Notes: generated by a model from the sequence alone, not told the origin. DNA of 9,087 nucleotides from Hydrogenothermaceae bacterium (GCA_026985705.1 JALSPY010000206.1:1-9087), one strand, 5' to 3'. Counted from the stretch's first letter, positions 1 through 7,420 are shown. Program-made: numbers and translations.

Positions 1-1
1 T

Positions 2-541
2 TTTACAGCTGTTGACTGTATCATAACATCTATAAGACTAGGCAATGAAACTCATTTAATTTATAGAAGGACAAGAGAAACATCCTCTGCAAGAGATGAG
101 GAATGGGACCATGTGGCAGAAGAAGGAGCTATTTTACACTGGTTAACTCAACCAATAGAAGTGTTAGGAAATGAAAAGGGAGAAGTTGTAGGGCTAAAAT
201 GTATAAAAATGGAGCTGGTTCCTGACCCAAATGGTGGCAGACCGAGACCAAAACCAGTGGAAGGCTCAGAACATATTATTGAGTGTGATGCAGTTATAAT
301 GGCTGTAGGTCAGGGAGATAACCCTCTAGCATACAAAGACATTAAAGGATTAAAAATAGACAAATGGAATAACCTTTCTACTGTAGATGAGAAGTTTAGA
401 ACAAATATAGAGGGGGTTTTTGCAGGTGGAGATGTTGTAAATGGTGGAGATACAGTTGTTAGAGCTATATCTCATGGAAAGTTAGCTGCTGAAGCTATGC
501 ATGAATACTTAATGACAGGAAAATGGGAATACAATCCATAA
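2..541 (+). CDS. gltD: GltD-like NAD(P)H/FAD oxidoreductase, C-terminal part (partial at the window edge)
   Basis: This is the last ~179 residues of a flavin-dependent pyridine nucleotide oxidoreductase of the glutamate synthase small-subunit type. The family moves electrons from NAD(P)H through FAD and Fe-S clusters, in GltS to make glutamate from glutamine and 2-oxoglutarate. The frame is open from base 2, so the GTG at 113 is internal and not a start. Visible are the end of the NAD(P)H domain (SIRLG, then YRRTRE, whose arginines suit an NADPH 2'-phosphate), a family-typical RPRPKPVEGSE stretch, VIMAVGQ, and the FAD-binding GVFAGGDVV near 413-439. The GxGxxA nucleotide motif, the N-terminal Fe-S domain and the start lie outside the window. 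The fragment resembles the homotetrameric GltA/NfnB type at least as much as classical GltD, so it could be a ferredoxin:NADP oxidoreductase subunit. The fold is clear; the exact reaction is not. Confidence 0.85.
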   Translation, partial: FTAVDCIITSIRLGNETHLIYRRTRETSSARDEEWDHVAEEGAILHWLTQPIEVLGNEKGEVVGLKCIKMELVPDPNGGRPRPKPVEGSEHIIECDAVIMAVGQGDNPLAYKDIKGLKIDKWNNLSTVDEKFRTNIEGVFAGGDVVNGGDTVVRAISHGKLAAEAMHEYLMTGKWEYNP

Positions 542-582
542 ACTTAAAAAATTTTTGTATAATACGTAATTTTATAGATAAA

Positions 583-621
583 TAAGCGGCTAAAACCCTG
601 TTTTTTTGATACAGCCGCTTA
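583..621. terminator. Inverted repeat between convergent genes, probable bidirectional terminator
   Basis: The arms TAAGCGGCT (583-591) and AGCCGCTTA (613-621) pair perfectly over 9 bp and are the most GC-rich bases in this AT-rich gap. The 21-nt loop can form a smaller nested hairpin, AAAAC (592-596) with GTTTT (600-604). On the + strand a T-rich stretch follows after a few bases. On the - strand the downstream bases are T-rich but interrupted. Its position between the ends of two convergent genes fits a shared terminator, although neither side has a perfect uninterrupted U-run. Confidence 0.6.
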
Positions 622-693
622 ACATTTTTAAAATTCTTTTTTTCTTTTCTTTATTTTTATATTTCTTTTAAAAAAGAAAAAAAGGAAAAATTT
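622..693. other. AT-only homopurine/homopyrimidine spacer with a weak hairpin
   Basis: This non-coding stretch after the GC-rich inverted repeat is nearly all T/C up to about 660 and then nearly all A/G. TTTCTTTT (662-669) pairs with AAAAGAAA (672-679) around a 2-nt loop, giving a weak A/T-dominated hairpin just past the oligopeptidase stop. It may help end that transcript. I see no gene in it. Confidence 0.35.
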
Positions 694-2676
694 TTAACTT
701 TTTATACCACTCAGTTTTAGTAATGCGTTAATATCTGCATCTCTACCGGCAAAATTTCTAAACAATTCCTTTGCAGGTAAGCTACCTCCTTTAGATAAAA
801 ATTCTGTATATAAACTATCTGCCAGCTCATCATTATAAATTCCAGTATCTACAAACATAAAATATGCATCTGCACTTAATACCTCTGCCCATTTATAGCT
901 GTAATAACCTGCCGCATATCCACCTGCAAAAATATGTCCAAACTGCCATTGGAATTTATTATATTTAGGTGGTTTCACAACGGCAATTTCGTCTCTTATC
1001 TCATCTAGTATCTTCTGGACTTCCTCTGCTGTATATTTTCCAAGATGTATTTTTATATCAAATAATCCAAATTCTAACTGTCTTAACATAGCTAACGCTG
1101 ATTGGAAGTTTTTAGCCTCCTTTAGTTTATCCATCATTTCCTCAGGCATAGGCTCTCCAGTTTGATAGTGTTTAGCAAAAAGTTTTAAAACTTCCTTATC
1201 ATATGCAAACTGTTCTAGAAACTGAGATGGAAACTCCACCGCATCCCACTCAACCCCAGAAATTCCACTTACAAAAGGCTCTTTAACTTCACTTAGTAAA
1301 TGGTGAAGGGCATGTCCCATTTCGTGAAATAATGTCTCTACATCATAAGGTCTTAAAAGTGATGGTGTATCTTCTGTTGATGGGGAAAAGTTTGCAACTA
1401 TATGGGCTACTGGCTTAACTATATTTCCATTTTCATCTTCATGGTGAGAAATCCATTCATCCATCCAAGCTCCATCTCTTTTTCCTTCCCTTGCCTCTAA
1501 ATCAAAGTAAATTCTTCCTATTAATTGTCCCTTTCTATACACATCATAAACATTTACAGTTTCATCCCATACCGGAGTATCAACCTCTTTAAACTCTAAT
1601 TTCATTAATTTGTTTAAAAACTTGAATAAACCCTCAAGAGTTTGTTTTTTCTCAAAGTAAGGTTTGTAAACTTCATCATTTACATCATACTTTTGTTTTT
1701 TTAATTTTTCTGAGTAGTAAGCTAAATCGTATGCTTGAACATCATCATTTAATCCATACTTTTCTTTGGCAAATCTATTAAGCTCTTCATACTCTCTCTT
1801 TCCTTGAGGTTTGCTTTTCTCGGCAAGCTCCTTTAAAAATGCTATAACTTCCTCTGGGCTTTCAGCCATCTTCGTTTTTAAAGATAACTCAGCATAATTT
1901 TTAAATCCTAACAGTTTAGCCTTTTCATATCTTAAAGATAAGATTTCTTCTATTAACTTCTCATTTTCAGGAGCTCTAGTTGTGTAAGCTTTATAAAGTT
2001 CTTCTCTGAGCTTTCTATTTGAGCCATAAGTCATATAAGCGATATAACTTGGTTGTTGTAATGTAAATCTGTAAACAACTTTTCCATCTTCTCTTTTTAC
2101 TTTAGCTTTTTCAAGCTCTGTTTCAGGTAGCTCTTTAACATCTTCATAATCTTCAATAATAAGCTCATACTGATTTGTAGCATTTAACAAATTCTGGGCA
2201 TACTGATTTTGAAGTTGAGAAAGTTTTATATTAATTTCCTTAAGTCTTTCCCTCTTATCTTTATCTAATCCAACTCCTCCTAGTTCAAAGTCCCTTATAA
2301 GGTTTTCTAATACTTTCTTTTGCTCCTGATTTAAATTTTCTTTTTCTTTCTCATATATTTCTTTAAAGGCTTTGTATAACCTCTCATCTTGCTCTAAATT
2401 TGTATAATACTCAGTTATCTTAGGAAGAAGTTCTGAATACACCTTTTGAGTCGCTTCACTGTTTTTTACATAATTTAAATGGGCTATAGGTTGAAATAAC
2501 CAATTTAATCTTTCATGTATTAATTGGTAAGGCTTCACAAAATTTAAATAACTTTTTTCTTTTAAATTTAAAAGCTCCTCTATCTTTTTTTTATTCTCCT
2601 CTAAATGTTTTAAAACTTTTTCCTTTTGTTCTTCTAAATTCTCTTCAGAAAGATTAAACTCTGGAAATATATACAT
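694..2676 (-). CDS. prlC: M3-family zinc oligopeptidase (oligopeptidase A / PrlC-like)
   Basis: This 660-residue protein is a cytoplasmic zinc endopeptidase of the thimet oligopeptidase family (M3). Such enzymes cleave short peptides left by protein or signal-peptide breakdown. The zinc motif HEMGH is at residues 451-455 (H451 and H455 as ligands, E452 catalytic). The third ligand is most likely E481 in VEFPSQ, spaced almost as in thimet oligopeptidase. The Gly/Tyr-rich GGYAAGYYSY near the C-terminus is the family's substrate-binding loop. A helical, charged N-terminal half precedes the catalytic domain. There is no signal peptide, and the length is close to the ~680 residues of E. coli OpdA. 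The ATG start is supported by AAAGGAGG seven bases upstream (2684-2691 on the complement). It is transcribed divergently from ilvD and converges on the gltD-like gene. PepF is a less likely alternative because it is usually shorter (~600 residues). Confidence 0.93.
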   Translation of the reverse strand: MYIFPEFNLSEENLEEQKEKVLKHLEENKKKIEELLNLKEKSYLNFVKPYQLIHERLNWLFQPIAHLNYVKNSEATQKVYSELLPKITEYYTNLEQDERLYKAFKEIYEKEKENLNQEQKKVLENLIRDFELGGVGLDKDKRERLKEINIKLSQLQNQYAQNLLNATNQYELIIEDYEDVKELPETELEKAKVKREDGKVVYRFTLQQPSYIAYMTYGSNRKLREELYKAYTTRAPENEKLIEEILSLRYEKAKLLGFKNYAELSLKTKMAESPEEVIAFLKELAEKSKPQGKREYEELNRFAKEKYGLNDDVQAYDLAYYSEKLKKQKYDVNDEVYKPYFEKKQTLEGLFKFLNKLMKLEFKEVDTPVWDETVNVYDVYRKGQLIGRIYFDLEAREGKRDGAWMDEWISHHEDENGNIVKPVAHIVANFSPSTEDTPSLLRPYDVETLFHEMGHALHHLLSEVKEPFVSGISGVEWDAVEFPSQFLEQFAYDKEVLKLFAKHYQTGEPMPEEMMDKLKEAKNFQSALAMLRQLEFGLFDIKIHLGKYTAEEVQKILDEIRDEIAVVKPPKYNKFQWQFGHIFAGGYAAGYYSYKWAEVLSADAYFMFVDTGIYNDELADSLYTEFLSKGGSLPAKELFRNFAGRDADINALLKLSGIKS

Positions 2677-2683
2677 TAGTAGT

Positions 2684-2691
2684 CCTCCTTT
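2684..2691 (-). promoter_or_regulatory. Ribosome binding site of the M3 oligopeptidase
   Basis: On the complement this reads AAAGGAGG, a nearly complete Shine-Dalgarno, 7 nt before the ATG at 2676. It fixes the start codon. Confidence 0.85.
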
Positions 2692-2727
2692 AAACTTTAG
2701 AAATTTTTATTATCTTTATTTTAAGTG

Positions 2728-2754
2728 TAATAATATTATTGAATAATATAATTA
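2728..2754. promoter_or_regulatory. 27-bp palindrome in the divergent prlC-ilvD intergenic region, candidate operator
   Basis: Two 13-nt arms (2728-2740 and 2742-2754) around a central G at 2741 match at 12 of 13 positions. The inner 17 bases, ATATTATTGAATAATAT (2733-2749), are perfectly symmetric. It overlaps a TATAAT on the + strand, so a bound dimeric regulator could block ilvD transcription. The sequence is almost pure A/T, which raises the chance of accidental symmetry. It does not clearly match Fur, PerR, FNR or ArgR consensus sites as I know them. Confidence 0.35.
2747..2752 (+). promoter_or_regulatory. Possible -10 box of ilvD
   Basis: A perfect TATAAT lies 27 nt before the ilvD ATG, which would give a short leader of about 20 nt holding the ribosome binding site. 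No convincing -35 hexamer sits 16-18 nt upstream, and the region is so AT-rich that a chance match is quite possible. Confidence 0.35.
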
Positions 2755-2764
2755 AAAAATTTTT

Positions 2765-2772
2765 AAAAGGAG
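2765..2772 (+). promoter_or_regulatory. Ribosome binding site of ilvD
   Basis: AAAAGGAG ends 7 nt before the ATG at 2780. It is a good Shine-Dalgarno at normal spacing and supports this start. Confidence 0.8.
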
Positions 2773-2779
2773 TAATTAA

Positions 2780-4453
2780 ATGAGAAGTGATGAGATAAAG
2801 AAAGGTTTTGAAAGGGCACCACATAGAAGTTTATTAAGGGCATGTGGTCTGACAGAAGAAGATTTTAACAAACCATTTATAGGAATTGCCAATTCGTATA
2901 TAGATATAATTCCTGGTCATGTTCATTTAAAAGAGTTTGGAGAGATAGTAAAGGAGGCTATAAGAGAGGCTGGAGGTGTTCCATTTGAGTTTAATGTAAT
3001 AGGAGTTGATGATGGTATAGCAATGGGACACTCTGGTATGCATTACTCTTTACCAAGTAGAGAGCTCATAGCAGATAGTATAGAAACAGTTGTTGAGGCT
3101 CATAAGTTAGATGGTTTAGTATGTATTCCAAACTGTGATAAGATTGTCCCCGGTATGATGATGGCGGCTGCTAGACTAAACATACCCACTATTTTTATAA
3201 GTGGTGGGGCTATGTTGGCAGGACATCTTCCTGACGGCAGAGCTATAGATTTATCTACTGCATTTGAGGCGGTGGGAGCTTACTCTAGAGGAAAAATCTC
3301 TGAAGAGGAATTAAAAGTTATAGAACAGAATGCATGCCCTTCCTGTGGCTCCTGTTCCGGAATGTTCACTGCAAACTCTATGAACTGTTTAGCCGAAGCT
3401 TTAGGAATTGCTTTACCGGGAAATGGCTCAATATTAGCTGTTGACCCTAAAAGAAAAGAGTTAGCAAAACAGGCAGGAAAGCAGATTATAAAATTAGTAG
3501 AAAAAAACATAAAATTTAGAGATATTGTAAATGAGAAAGCAATAGAAAATGCATTTACATTAGATATAGCTATGGGTGGCTCATCAAACACAGTATTACA
3601 TTTACTAGCAATTTCAAAAGAAGCAGGAATAGAGTTTAAATTAGAAAAAATTGATGAAATATCTAGAAAAACACCTACATTATGTAAATTAGCCCCAGCA
3701 TCAAATTATCATATTGAGGACTTAGACAGAGCCGGTGGAATATCTGCAATACTGAAGGAGTTATCTAAAAAAGGATTATTACATTTAGATAACTTAACGG
3801 TAAGTTTAAAAACATTAGGGGAAGTTATACAGGATGCAGAGATAAAAGATGAAAATGTTATCAGACCTATAGATAATCCTTACAGTGAAACAGGCGGATT
3901 GGCTATTTTATTTGGGAATATAGCTCCTGATGGAGCAGTTGTTAAGTCTGCAGCTGTAAGTCCAGAAATGCAGGTTCATAAAGGAAAGGCAGTATGTTTT
4001 GACAGTGAAGAGGAAGCTATAGCAGGTATAATGGGAGGAAAAGTCAAAGAAGGTAATGTTGTTGTGATTAGATATGAAGGTCCAAAGGGAAGTCCGGGAA
4101 TGAGAGAGATGTTATCTCCAACATCTTTAATAATGGGAATGGGATTGGGAGATAAAGTTTCTTTAATAACTGACGGAAGATTTTCAGGAGCAACAAGGGG
4201 AGCTTGTATAGGACATATATCACCGGAGGCAGCATCTGGAGGACCTATAGGTGTTATTAAAGATGGTGATGAGATTTTAATTGATATACCTAATAGAAAA
4301 CTGGAGCTTCTAATATCAGATGAAGAGTTAAAAGAAAGGTTAAAAGAGTTTAAACCAAAGAAAAAAGAGATAAAAAGTAAATGGTTAAGAAGATATTCAA
4401 AGATGGTTTTATCTGCTAGCGAAGGTGCTGTTTTATCAGATGAATGTTTTTAA
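2780..4453 (+). CDS. ilvD: Dihydroxy-acid dehydratase, [4Fe-4S]-type
   Basis: IlvD dehydrates 2,3-dihydroxy-isovalerate and 2,3-dihydroxy-3-methylvalerate to the 2-keto acids that give valine, isoleucine, and via ketoisovalerate leucine and pantothenate. It is a soluble Fe-S and Mg-dependent enzyme of 557 residues, typical of the shorter members (E. coli has 616). Visible motifs are IGVDDGIAMGH with Mg-ligand D78, NCDK at 118-121 (cluster Cys119, Mg-ligand D120, and K121, the probable carbamylated Lys), CGSCSGMF with cluster Cys192, and GRFSG with the likely catalytic base S469. Position 46 in PGHVHL is Gly, where the [2Fe-2S] subclass has a third cluster Cys (PCN). E. coli's oxygen-labile [4Fe-4S] enzyme has the same PGHVHL. 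The C-terminus is intact. The gene stands alone on its strand, divergent from the oligopeptidase, with no other ilv or leu gene in the window. Phosphogluconate dehydratase (Edd) is a homologue but fits the motifs less well. Confidence 0.95.
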   Translation: MRSDEIKKGFERAPHRSLLRACGLTEEDFNKPFIGIANSYIDIIPGHVHLKEFGEIVKEAIREAGGVPFEFNVIGVDDGIAMGHSGMHYSLPSRELIADSIETVVEAHKLDGLVCIPNCDKIVPGMMMAAARLNIPTIFISGGAMLAGHLPDGRAIDLSTAFEAVGAYSRGKISEEELKVIEQNACPSCGSCSGMFTANSMNCLAEALGIALPGNGSILAVDPKRKELAKQAGKQIIKLVEKNIKFRDIVNEKAIENAFTLDIAMGGSSNTVLHLLAISKEAGIEFKLEKIDEISRKTPTLCKLAPASNYHIEDLDRAGGISAILKELSKKGLLHLDNLTVSLKTLGEVIQDAEIKDENVIRPIDNPYSETGGLAILFGNIAPDGAVVKSAAVSPEMQVHKGKAVCFDSEEEAIAGIMGGKVKEGNVVVIRYEGPKGSPGMREMLSPTSLIMGMGLGDKVSLITDGRFSGATRGACIGHISPEAASGGPIGVIKDGDEILIDIPNRKLELLISDEELKERLKEFKPKKKEIKSKWLRRYSKMVLSASEGAVLSDECF

Positions 4454-4466
4454 AAAGCTTTAGCAT

Positions 4467-4494
4467 TTCACATAATTAAAAATCCATATATAAT
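4467..4494 (+). promoter_or_regulatory. Probable sigma-70 type promoter of the infB operon
   Basis: TTCACA (4467-4472, five of six bases of the -35 consensus) is separated by 16 nt from a perfect TATAAT (4489-4494). Transcription would begin near 4501, giving a leader of about 47 nt before infB. The site lies in the 94-bp gap after ilvD. I see no clear terminator for ilvD there, so some read-through from ilvD is possible. Confidence 0.5.
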
Positions 4495-4531
4495 TTATAT
4501 TTGACTTGATTTGATTTAACGGTCATCTCGC

Positions 4532-4539
4532 AAGGAGGT
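4532..4539 (+). promoter_or_regulatory. Full-consensus Shine-Dalgarno that sets the TTG start of infB
   Basis: AAGGAGGT is a complete anti-16S match 8 nt before TTG at 4548. No in-frame ATG or GTG lies nearby, and the TTG gives the expected IF-2 N-terminus, so the rare start codon is well supported. Confidence 0.85.
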
Positions 4540-4547
4540 AATTTTCA

Positions 4548-7406
4548 TTGTCTAAAATAAAAGTATCAGATTTAGCAAAAGAGTTAGGTGTAAATTGGAA
4601 AGATATAGCGAAAGCTTTAGCTGATATAACTGGAGAAAAAATAAAAACACCTTCAAAAAAGATAGATGAGGAAACTGCAAATTTAATAAGAGATTTTCTA
4701 GGAGTTTATGAGGAAACTCCTGAAGAAAAAGAGGAAATCCAAATTAAAACTGAAGAAAAAAAATACAGAATTTATGATTTATATCATGAGTGGGGAGTTA
4801 GTTTTGAAGAGTTTAAAGAAGCATTAAAAAAATGTGGTTATGAAGGTGAAATAAGTAGTTTTACTGAGATAAATAAAGATTTGGCTAATGAAGTAAAAAA
4901 AGAACTAGAGGAGCTTATAAAAAAGAAAAAAGAGGAGGAAGAGAGAAAAAGAAAAGAGGAAGAAGAAAAAAGAAGAAGAGAGGAAGAATTAAGAAGGTTA
5001 TTAGAAGAGCAGGAGAGGGAAAAAATAGAGAAGGAAAGAAAAAAAGAGGAGGAGGAGGCAAAGGGGAGAGAACTAAAAGAGAATAAAGAAGAAAAGGGAA
5101 TAAAAGAGATTGAGAAAAGTAAAATAAAAGAAGAGGATAAGAAAGAAATAGAAGAAATAAAGAAAAGTAAAGAGAAAGAAGCGAAAGCTTCACCTAAAGA
5201 AATAAAAGAAGATAGCGGAAAAAAGGAAAGAAGATATAAAAAAGATAGATTTGATAAAAGAAAGAAAAAGGAGTTTAAAGAAAGAAAAAGAGAGTTTAAG
5301 AAAGAAGAAAAATTCAGAAAAGATGAAAAAGCTATTAAAGATAAAAGAGAAAAGCAAAAATTTGAAAAAGTTAAGGAAAATAAAGAAGGATTTAGTTTAC
5401 AGGCAGAGTTAGAGCAGGCTCAAATCCAATCAGTAAAAGATGAGGAGAAGGAAAGAGAAAAGGCTCAAGCAGCAGAAATAGAGAGAAGAAAGGAAAGTAA
5501 AGAGGAAAAAGCTGAGCTTGAGGCATTGAGAAAACTTTTAGGTGATAGTGGAAGAAAGAAAAAGAAGAAGAAAAAGAAAAAGGAAGATAAGGAAAAAAAG
5601 GAAGTTGAAGCGAAGGAAGAAGATGATGTAAAAATTGCTATAATCCCGGAAGTTTTAACAGTTAAAGACCTATCAGATATTCTAAATATTCCAGCAAACC
5701 AGATAATTCTTGAATTAATGAAGAAAGGAGTTCTTGCAACTATAAATCAAAATATAGACCCAGAGATTGCATTACAGATAGCTGAAGAACATGGATTTCT
5801 AGCAGAAATAAAGAGAGAAGGTGAAGAGTTAAGTATAGTTGAAGAATTACCAGATGAAGAAAAAGAGAAAGTTTTAGCCGAAGAAAAGGAAGATGAAGAA
5901 AACCTAGTGGAGAGACCTCCTGTAGTAACTGTGATGGGGCATGTTGACCATGGGAAAACAACTTTACTTGACACTATAAGAAAAACCGATGTAGCTGCTA
6001 GAGAAAAAGGAGGAATTACCCAGCATATAGGGGCTTATAAGATAGAGTTAGAAAATGGTAAGGAAATAACATTCTTAGACACTCCCGGACACGAAGCATT
6101 TACAACATTAAGGGCGAGAGGTTCTAAAGTTGCAGATATTGCAGTTTTAGTTGTTGCCGCTGATGATGGTGTGAAACCACAAACGATAGAAGCTCTAAAC
6201 CACGCTAAAAGTGCAAATGTACCAATTATAGTTGCTATAAACAAAATTGATAAACCAAGTGCGGACCCTGAAAGGGTTAAAAGGGAATTATCCCAGTATA
6301 ATCTTATCCCGGAAGAATGGGGTGGAGATACAATAATGGTGCCCGTTTCTGCTAAGACAGGGAAAAATATAGATGAATTGTTGGAAAATATTCTACTAGT
6401 GGCAGAATTACTTGAGTTAAAAGCTAATCCAAATAAACCTGCTGTAGGGACTGTAATTGAAGCAAAACTAGATACCAAAAAAGGTCCTGTAGCAACTGTC
6501 CTAATAGAAAATGGAACTTTAAAAAGAGGTGATTACTTTGTAGCCGGCTACACATGGGGAAAAGTTAGAGCAATGTTAGATGAAAGAGGTAGAAATCTAA
6601 AAGAAGCTGGTCCCGGAACACCTGTTGAGATTTTAGGATTTAATGAAGTTCCAAAGGCTGGAGATAAATTTATAGTTAAATCATCAGAAAAAGAAGCTAG
6701 ACAGTTAGCTGAACAAAGAAAACAGAAGTTAGAGGAAGAGCTGTTAGCTAAAAGAAAAAGATTACATTTAGAAAACTTACAGGATGCTAAAGAGATTAAC
6801 ATAATTTTAAAAGCTGACGTCCAAGGCTCATTAGAAGCAATAATAAAATCAATAGAAGAGCTTGCTAAAAAGTTTGAAAATGTAAATATAAACATTATTC
6901 ACAGTGGTATAGGAGCCATAACTGAAAGTGATGTAATGTTAGCAGCAGCTTCAAATGGTTTAGTTATAGGTTTCAATGTTAGACCAGATGCAGCTGCTAG
7001 GAGAGCTGCAGAAGAGGAAGGTGTTGATATAAAAATATACGGTGTAATATATGACTTACTTGAAGATTTAGAGAAAGCTCTTAAAGGATTACTTGAGCCT
7101 AAGAAGAAAGAAGAGCTTCTTGGAATTTGTGAAGTTAAGAAAATATTCAGAATTAAAGGTGTTGGAACAGTTGCAGGTTGTATAGTTATAGAAGGGGTTA
7201 TAAGAAGAAATTCTAAAGCTAGATTAGTTAGAGATGGTGTAGTTATATACAATGGAGAAATTTCTTCTCTAAAAAGATTTAAAGATGATGTTAAGGAAGT
7301 AGCAAAAGGTTATGAATGTGGATTAATGTTAAAAGATTTCAACGATATAAAGCCAGGAGACCAGATAGAAAGCTATGAAATTGTAGAAGAAAAGGAAGTA
7401 AGTTAA
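4548..7406 (+). CDS. infB: Translation initiation factor IF-2
   Basis: IF-2 is the GTPase that places initiator fMet-tRNA on the 30S subunit and promotes 50S joining. The 952-residue protein has an IF2N helical domain (about 1-52), a second IF2N-like segment (about 72-122), and a very charged Lys/Glu/Arg linker (about 123-355) that ends in nine consecutive Lys (337-345). A third IF2N domain follows (about 361-424). The GTPase domain shows GHVDHGKT (464-471), DTPGHEAF (from D511, with catalytic-type H515), NKID (565-568) and SAK (601-603). Domains II and III follow, including KADVQGSLEA. The C2 fMet-tRNA-binding domain runs from about 859 to the end. It is longer than B. subtilis IF-2 (716) and somewhat longer than E. 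coli IF-2 (890), mainly because of the linker. It starts at TTG behind a perfect Shine-Dalgarno. No nusA, rimP or rbfA is adjacent in this window. It heads a probable operon, with trpG 14 nt downstream. Confidence 0.97.
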   Translation: MSKIKVSDLAKELGVNWKDIAKALADITGEKIKTPSKKIDEETANLIRDFLGVYEETPEEKEEIQIKTEEKKYRIYDLYHEWGVSFEEFKEALKKCGYEGEISSFTEINKDLANEVKKELEELIKKKKEEEERKRKEEEEKRRREEELRRLLEEQEREKIEKERKKEEEEAKGRELKENKEEKGIKEIEKSKIKEEDKKEIEEIKKSKEKEAKASPKEIKEDSGKKERRYKKDRFDKRKKKEFKERKREFKKEEKFRKDEKAIKDKREKQKFEKVKENKEGFSLQAELEQAQIQSVKDEEKEREKAQAAEIERRKESKEEKAELEALRKLLGDSGRKKKKKKKKKEDKEKKEVEAKEEDDVKIAIIPEVLTVKDLSDILNIPANQIILELMKKGVLATINQNIDPEIALQIAEEHGFLAEIKREGEELSIVEELPDEEKEKVLAEEKEDEENLVERPPVVTVMGHVDHGKTTLLDTIRKTDVAAREKGGITQHIGAYKIELENGKEITFLDTPGHEAFTTLRARGSKVADIAVLVVAADDGVKPQTIEALNHAKSANVPIIVAINKIDKPSADPERVKRELSQYNLIPEEWGGDTIMVPVSAKTGKNIDELLENILLVAELLELKANPNKPAVGTVIEAKLDTKKGPVATVLIENGTLKRGDYFVAGYTWGKVRAMLDERGRNLKEAGPGTPVEILGFNEVPKAGDKFIVKSSEKEARQLAEQRKQKLEEELLAKRKRLHLENLQDAKEINIILKADVQGSLEAIIKSIEELAKKFENVNINIIHSGIGAITESDVMLAAASNGLVIGFNVRPDAAARRAAEEEGVDIKIYGVIYDLLEDLEKALKGLLEPKKKEELLGICEVKKIFRIKGVGTVAGCIVIEGVIRRNSKARLVRDGVVIYNGEISSLKRFKDDVKEVAKGYECGLMLKDFNDIKPGDQIESYEIVEEKEVS
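4919..5058 (+). repeat. Polypurine tract within the infB linker
   Basis: Bases 4919-4988 are 70 consecutive purines on the + strand, and 5027-5058 are another 32. Between and beyond them the sequence stays strongly A/G-biased to about 5640. The cause is the AAA/AAG/GAA/GAG/AGA codon content of the IF-2 linker. The stretch contains several internal AGGAGG and GAGGAGG motifs. The complementary strand is open by default in this region and should not be read as coding. Confidence 0.8.
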
Positions 7407-7408
7407 AC

Positions 7409-7414
7409 AGGTGA
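7409..7414 (+). promoter_or_regulatory. Ribosome binding site of trpG/pabA
   Basis: AGGTGA lies just after the infB stop and 6 nt before the ATG at 7421. It is weaker than the infB site and fits translation coupled to the upstream gene. Confidence 0.6.
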
Positions 7415-7420
7415 AAAAAA

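Noticed and set aside
113..541. GTG at 113 as the start of a short independent gene
   Set aside because: The same frame is open back to base 2, and the upstream codons (SIRLG, YRRTRE) are conserved in the GltD family, so the gene extends beyond the window.
3280..3591. Minus-strand open frame of 103 codons inside ilvD
   Set aside because: It overlaps the conserved Cys192 region of ilvD and shows no recognisable motif, so it is a shadow of the real gene.
4501..4506. TTGACT as the -35 box of the infB promoter
   Set aside because: No -10-like hexamer occurs 16-18 nt downstream, where the sequence runs into the Shine-Dalgarno. TTCACA/TATAAT upstream fits better.
4454..4547. A riboswitch or leader peptide before infB
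   Set aside because: The gap is only 94 bp, has no ATG-initiated small frame and no extended pairing. The predicted leader of ~47 nt is too short for a known riboswitch class.
4915..5193. Minus-strand open frame of 92 codons rich in Leu, Phe, Ser and Pro that looks like a hydrophobic protein
   Set aside because: It is the complement of the infB polypurine linker. Pyrimidine-only DNA rarely makes stop codons and yields Phe/Leu/Ser/Pro by default. There is no ribosome binding site, and the opposite frame is a clear IF-2.
6035..7252. Several minus-strand open frames within the IF-2 GTPase and C-terminal domains
   Set aside because: All lie opposite highly conserved IF-2 sequence and lack family motifs or ribosome binding sites.
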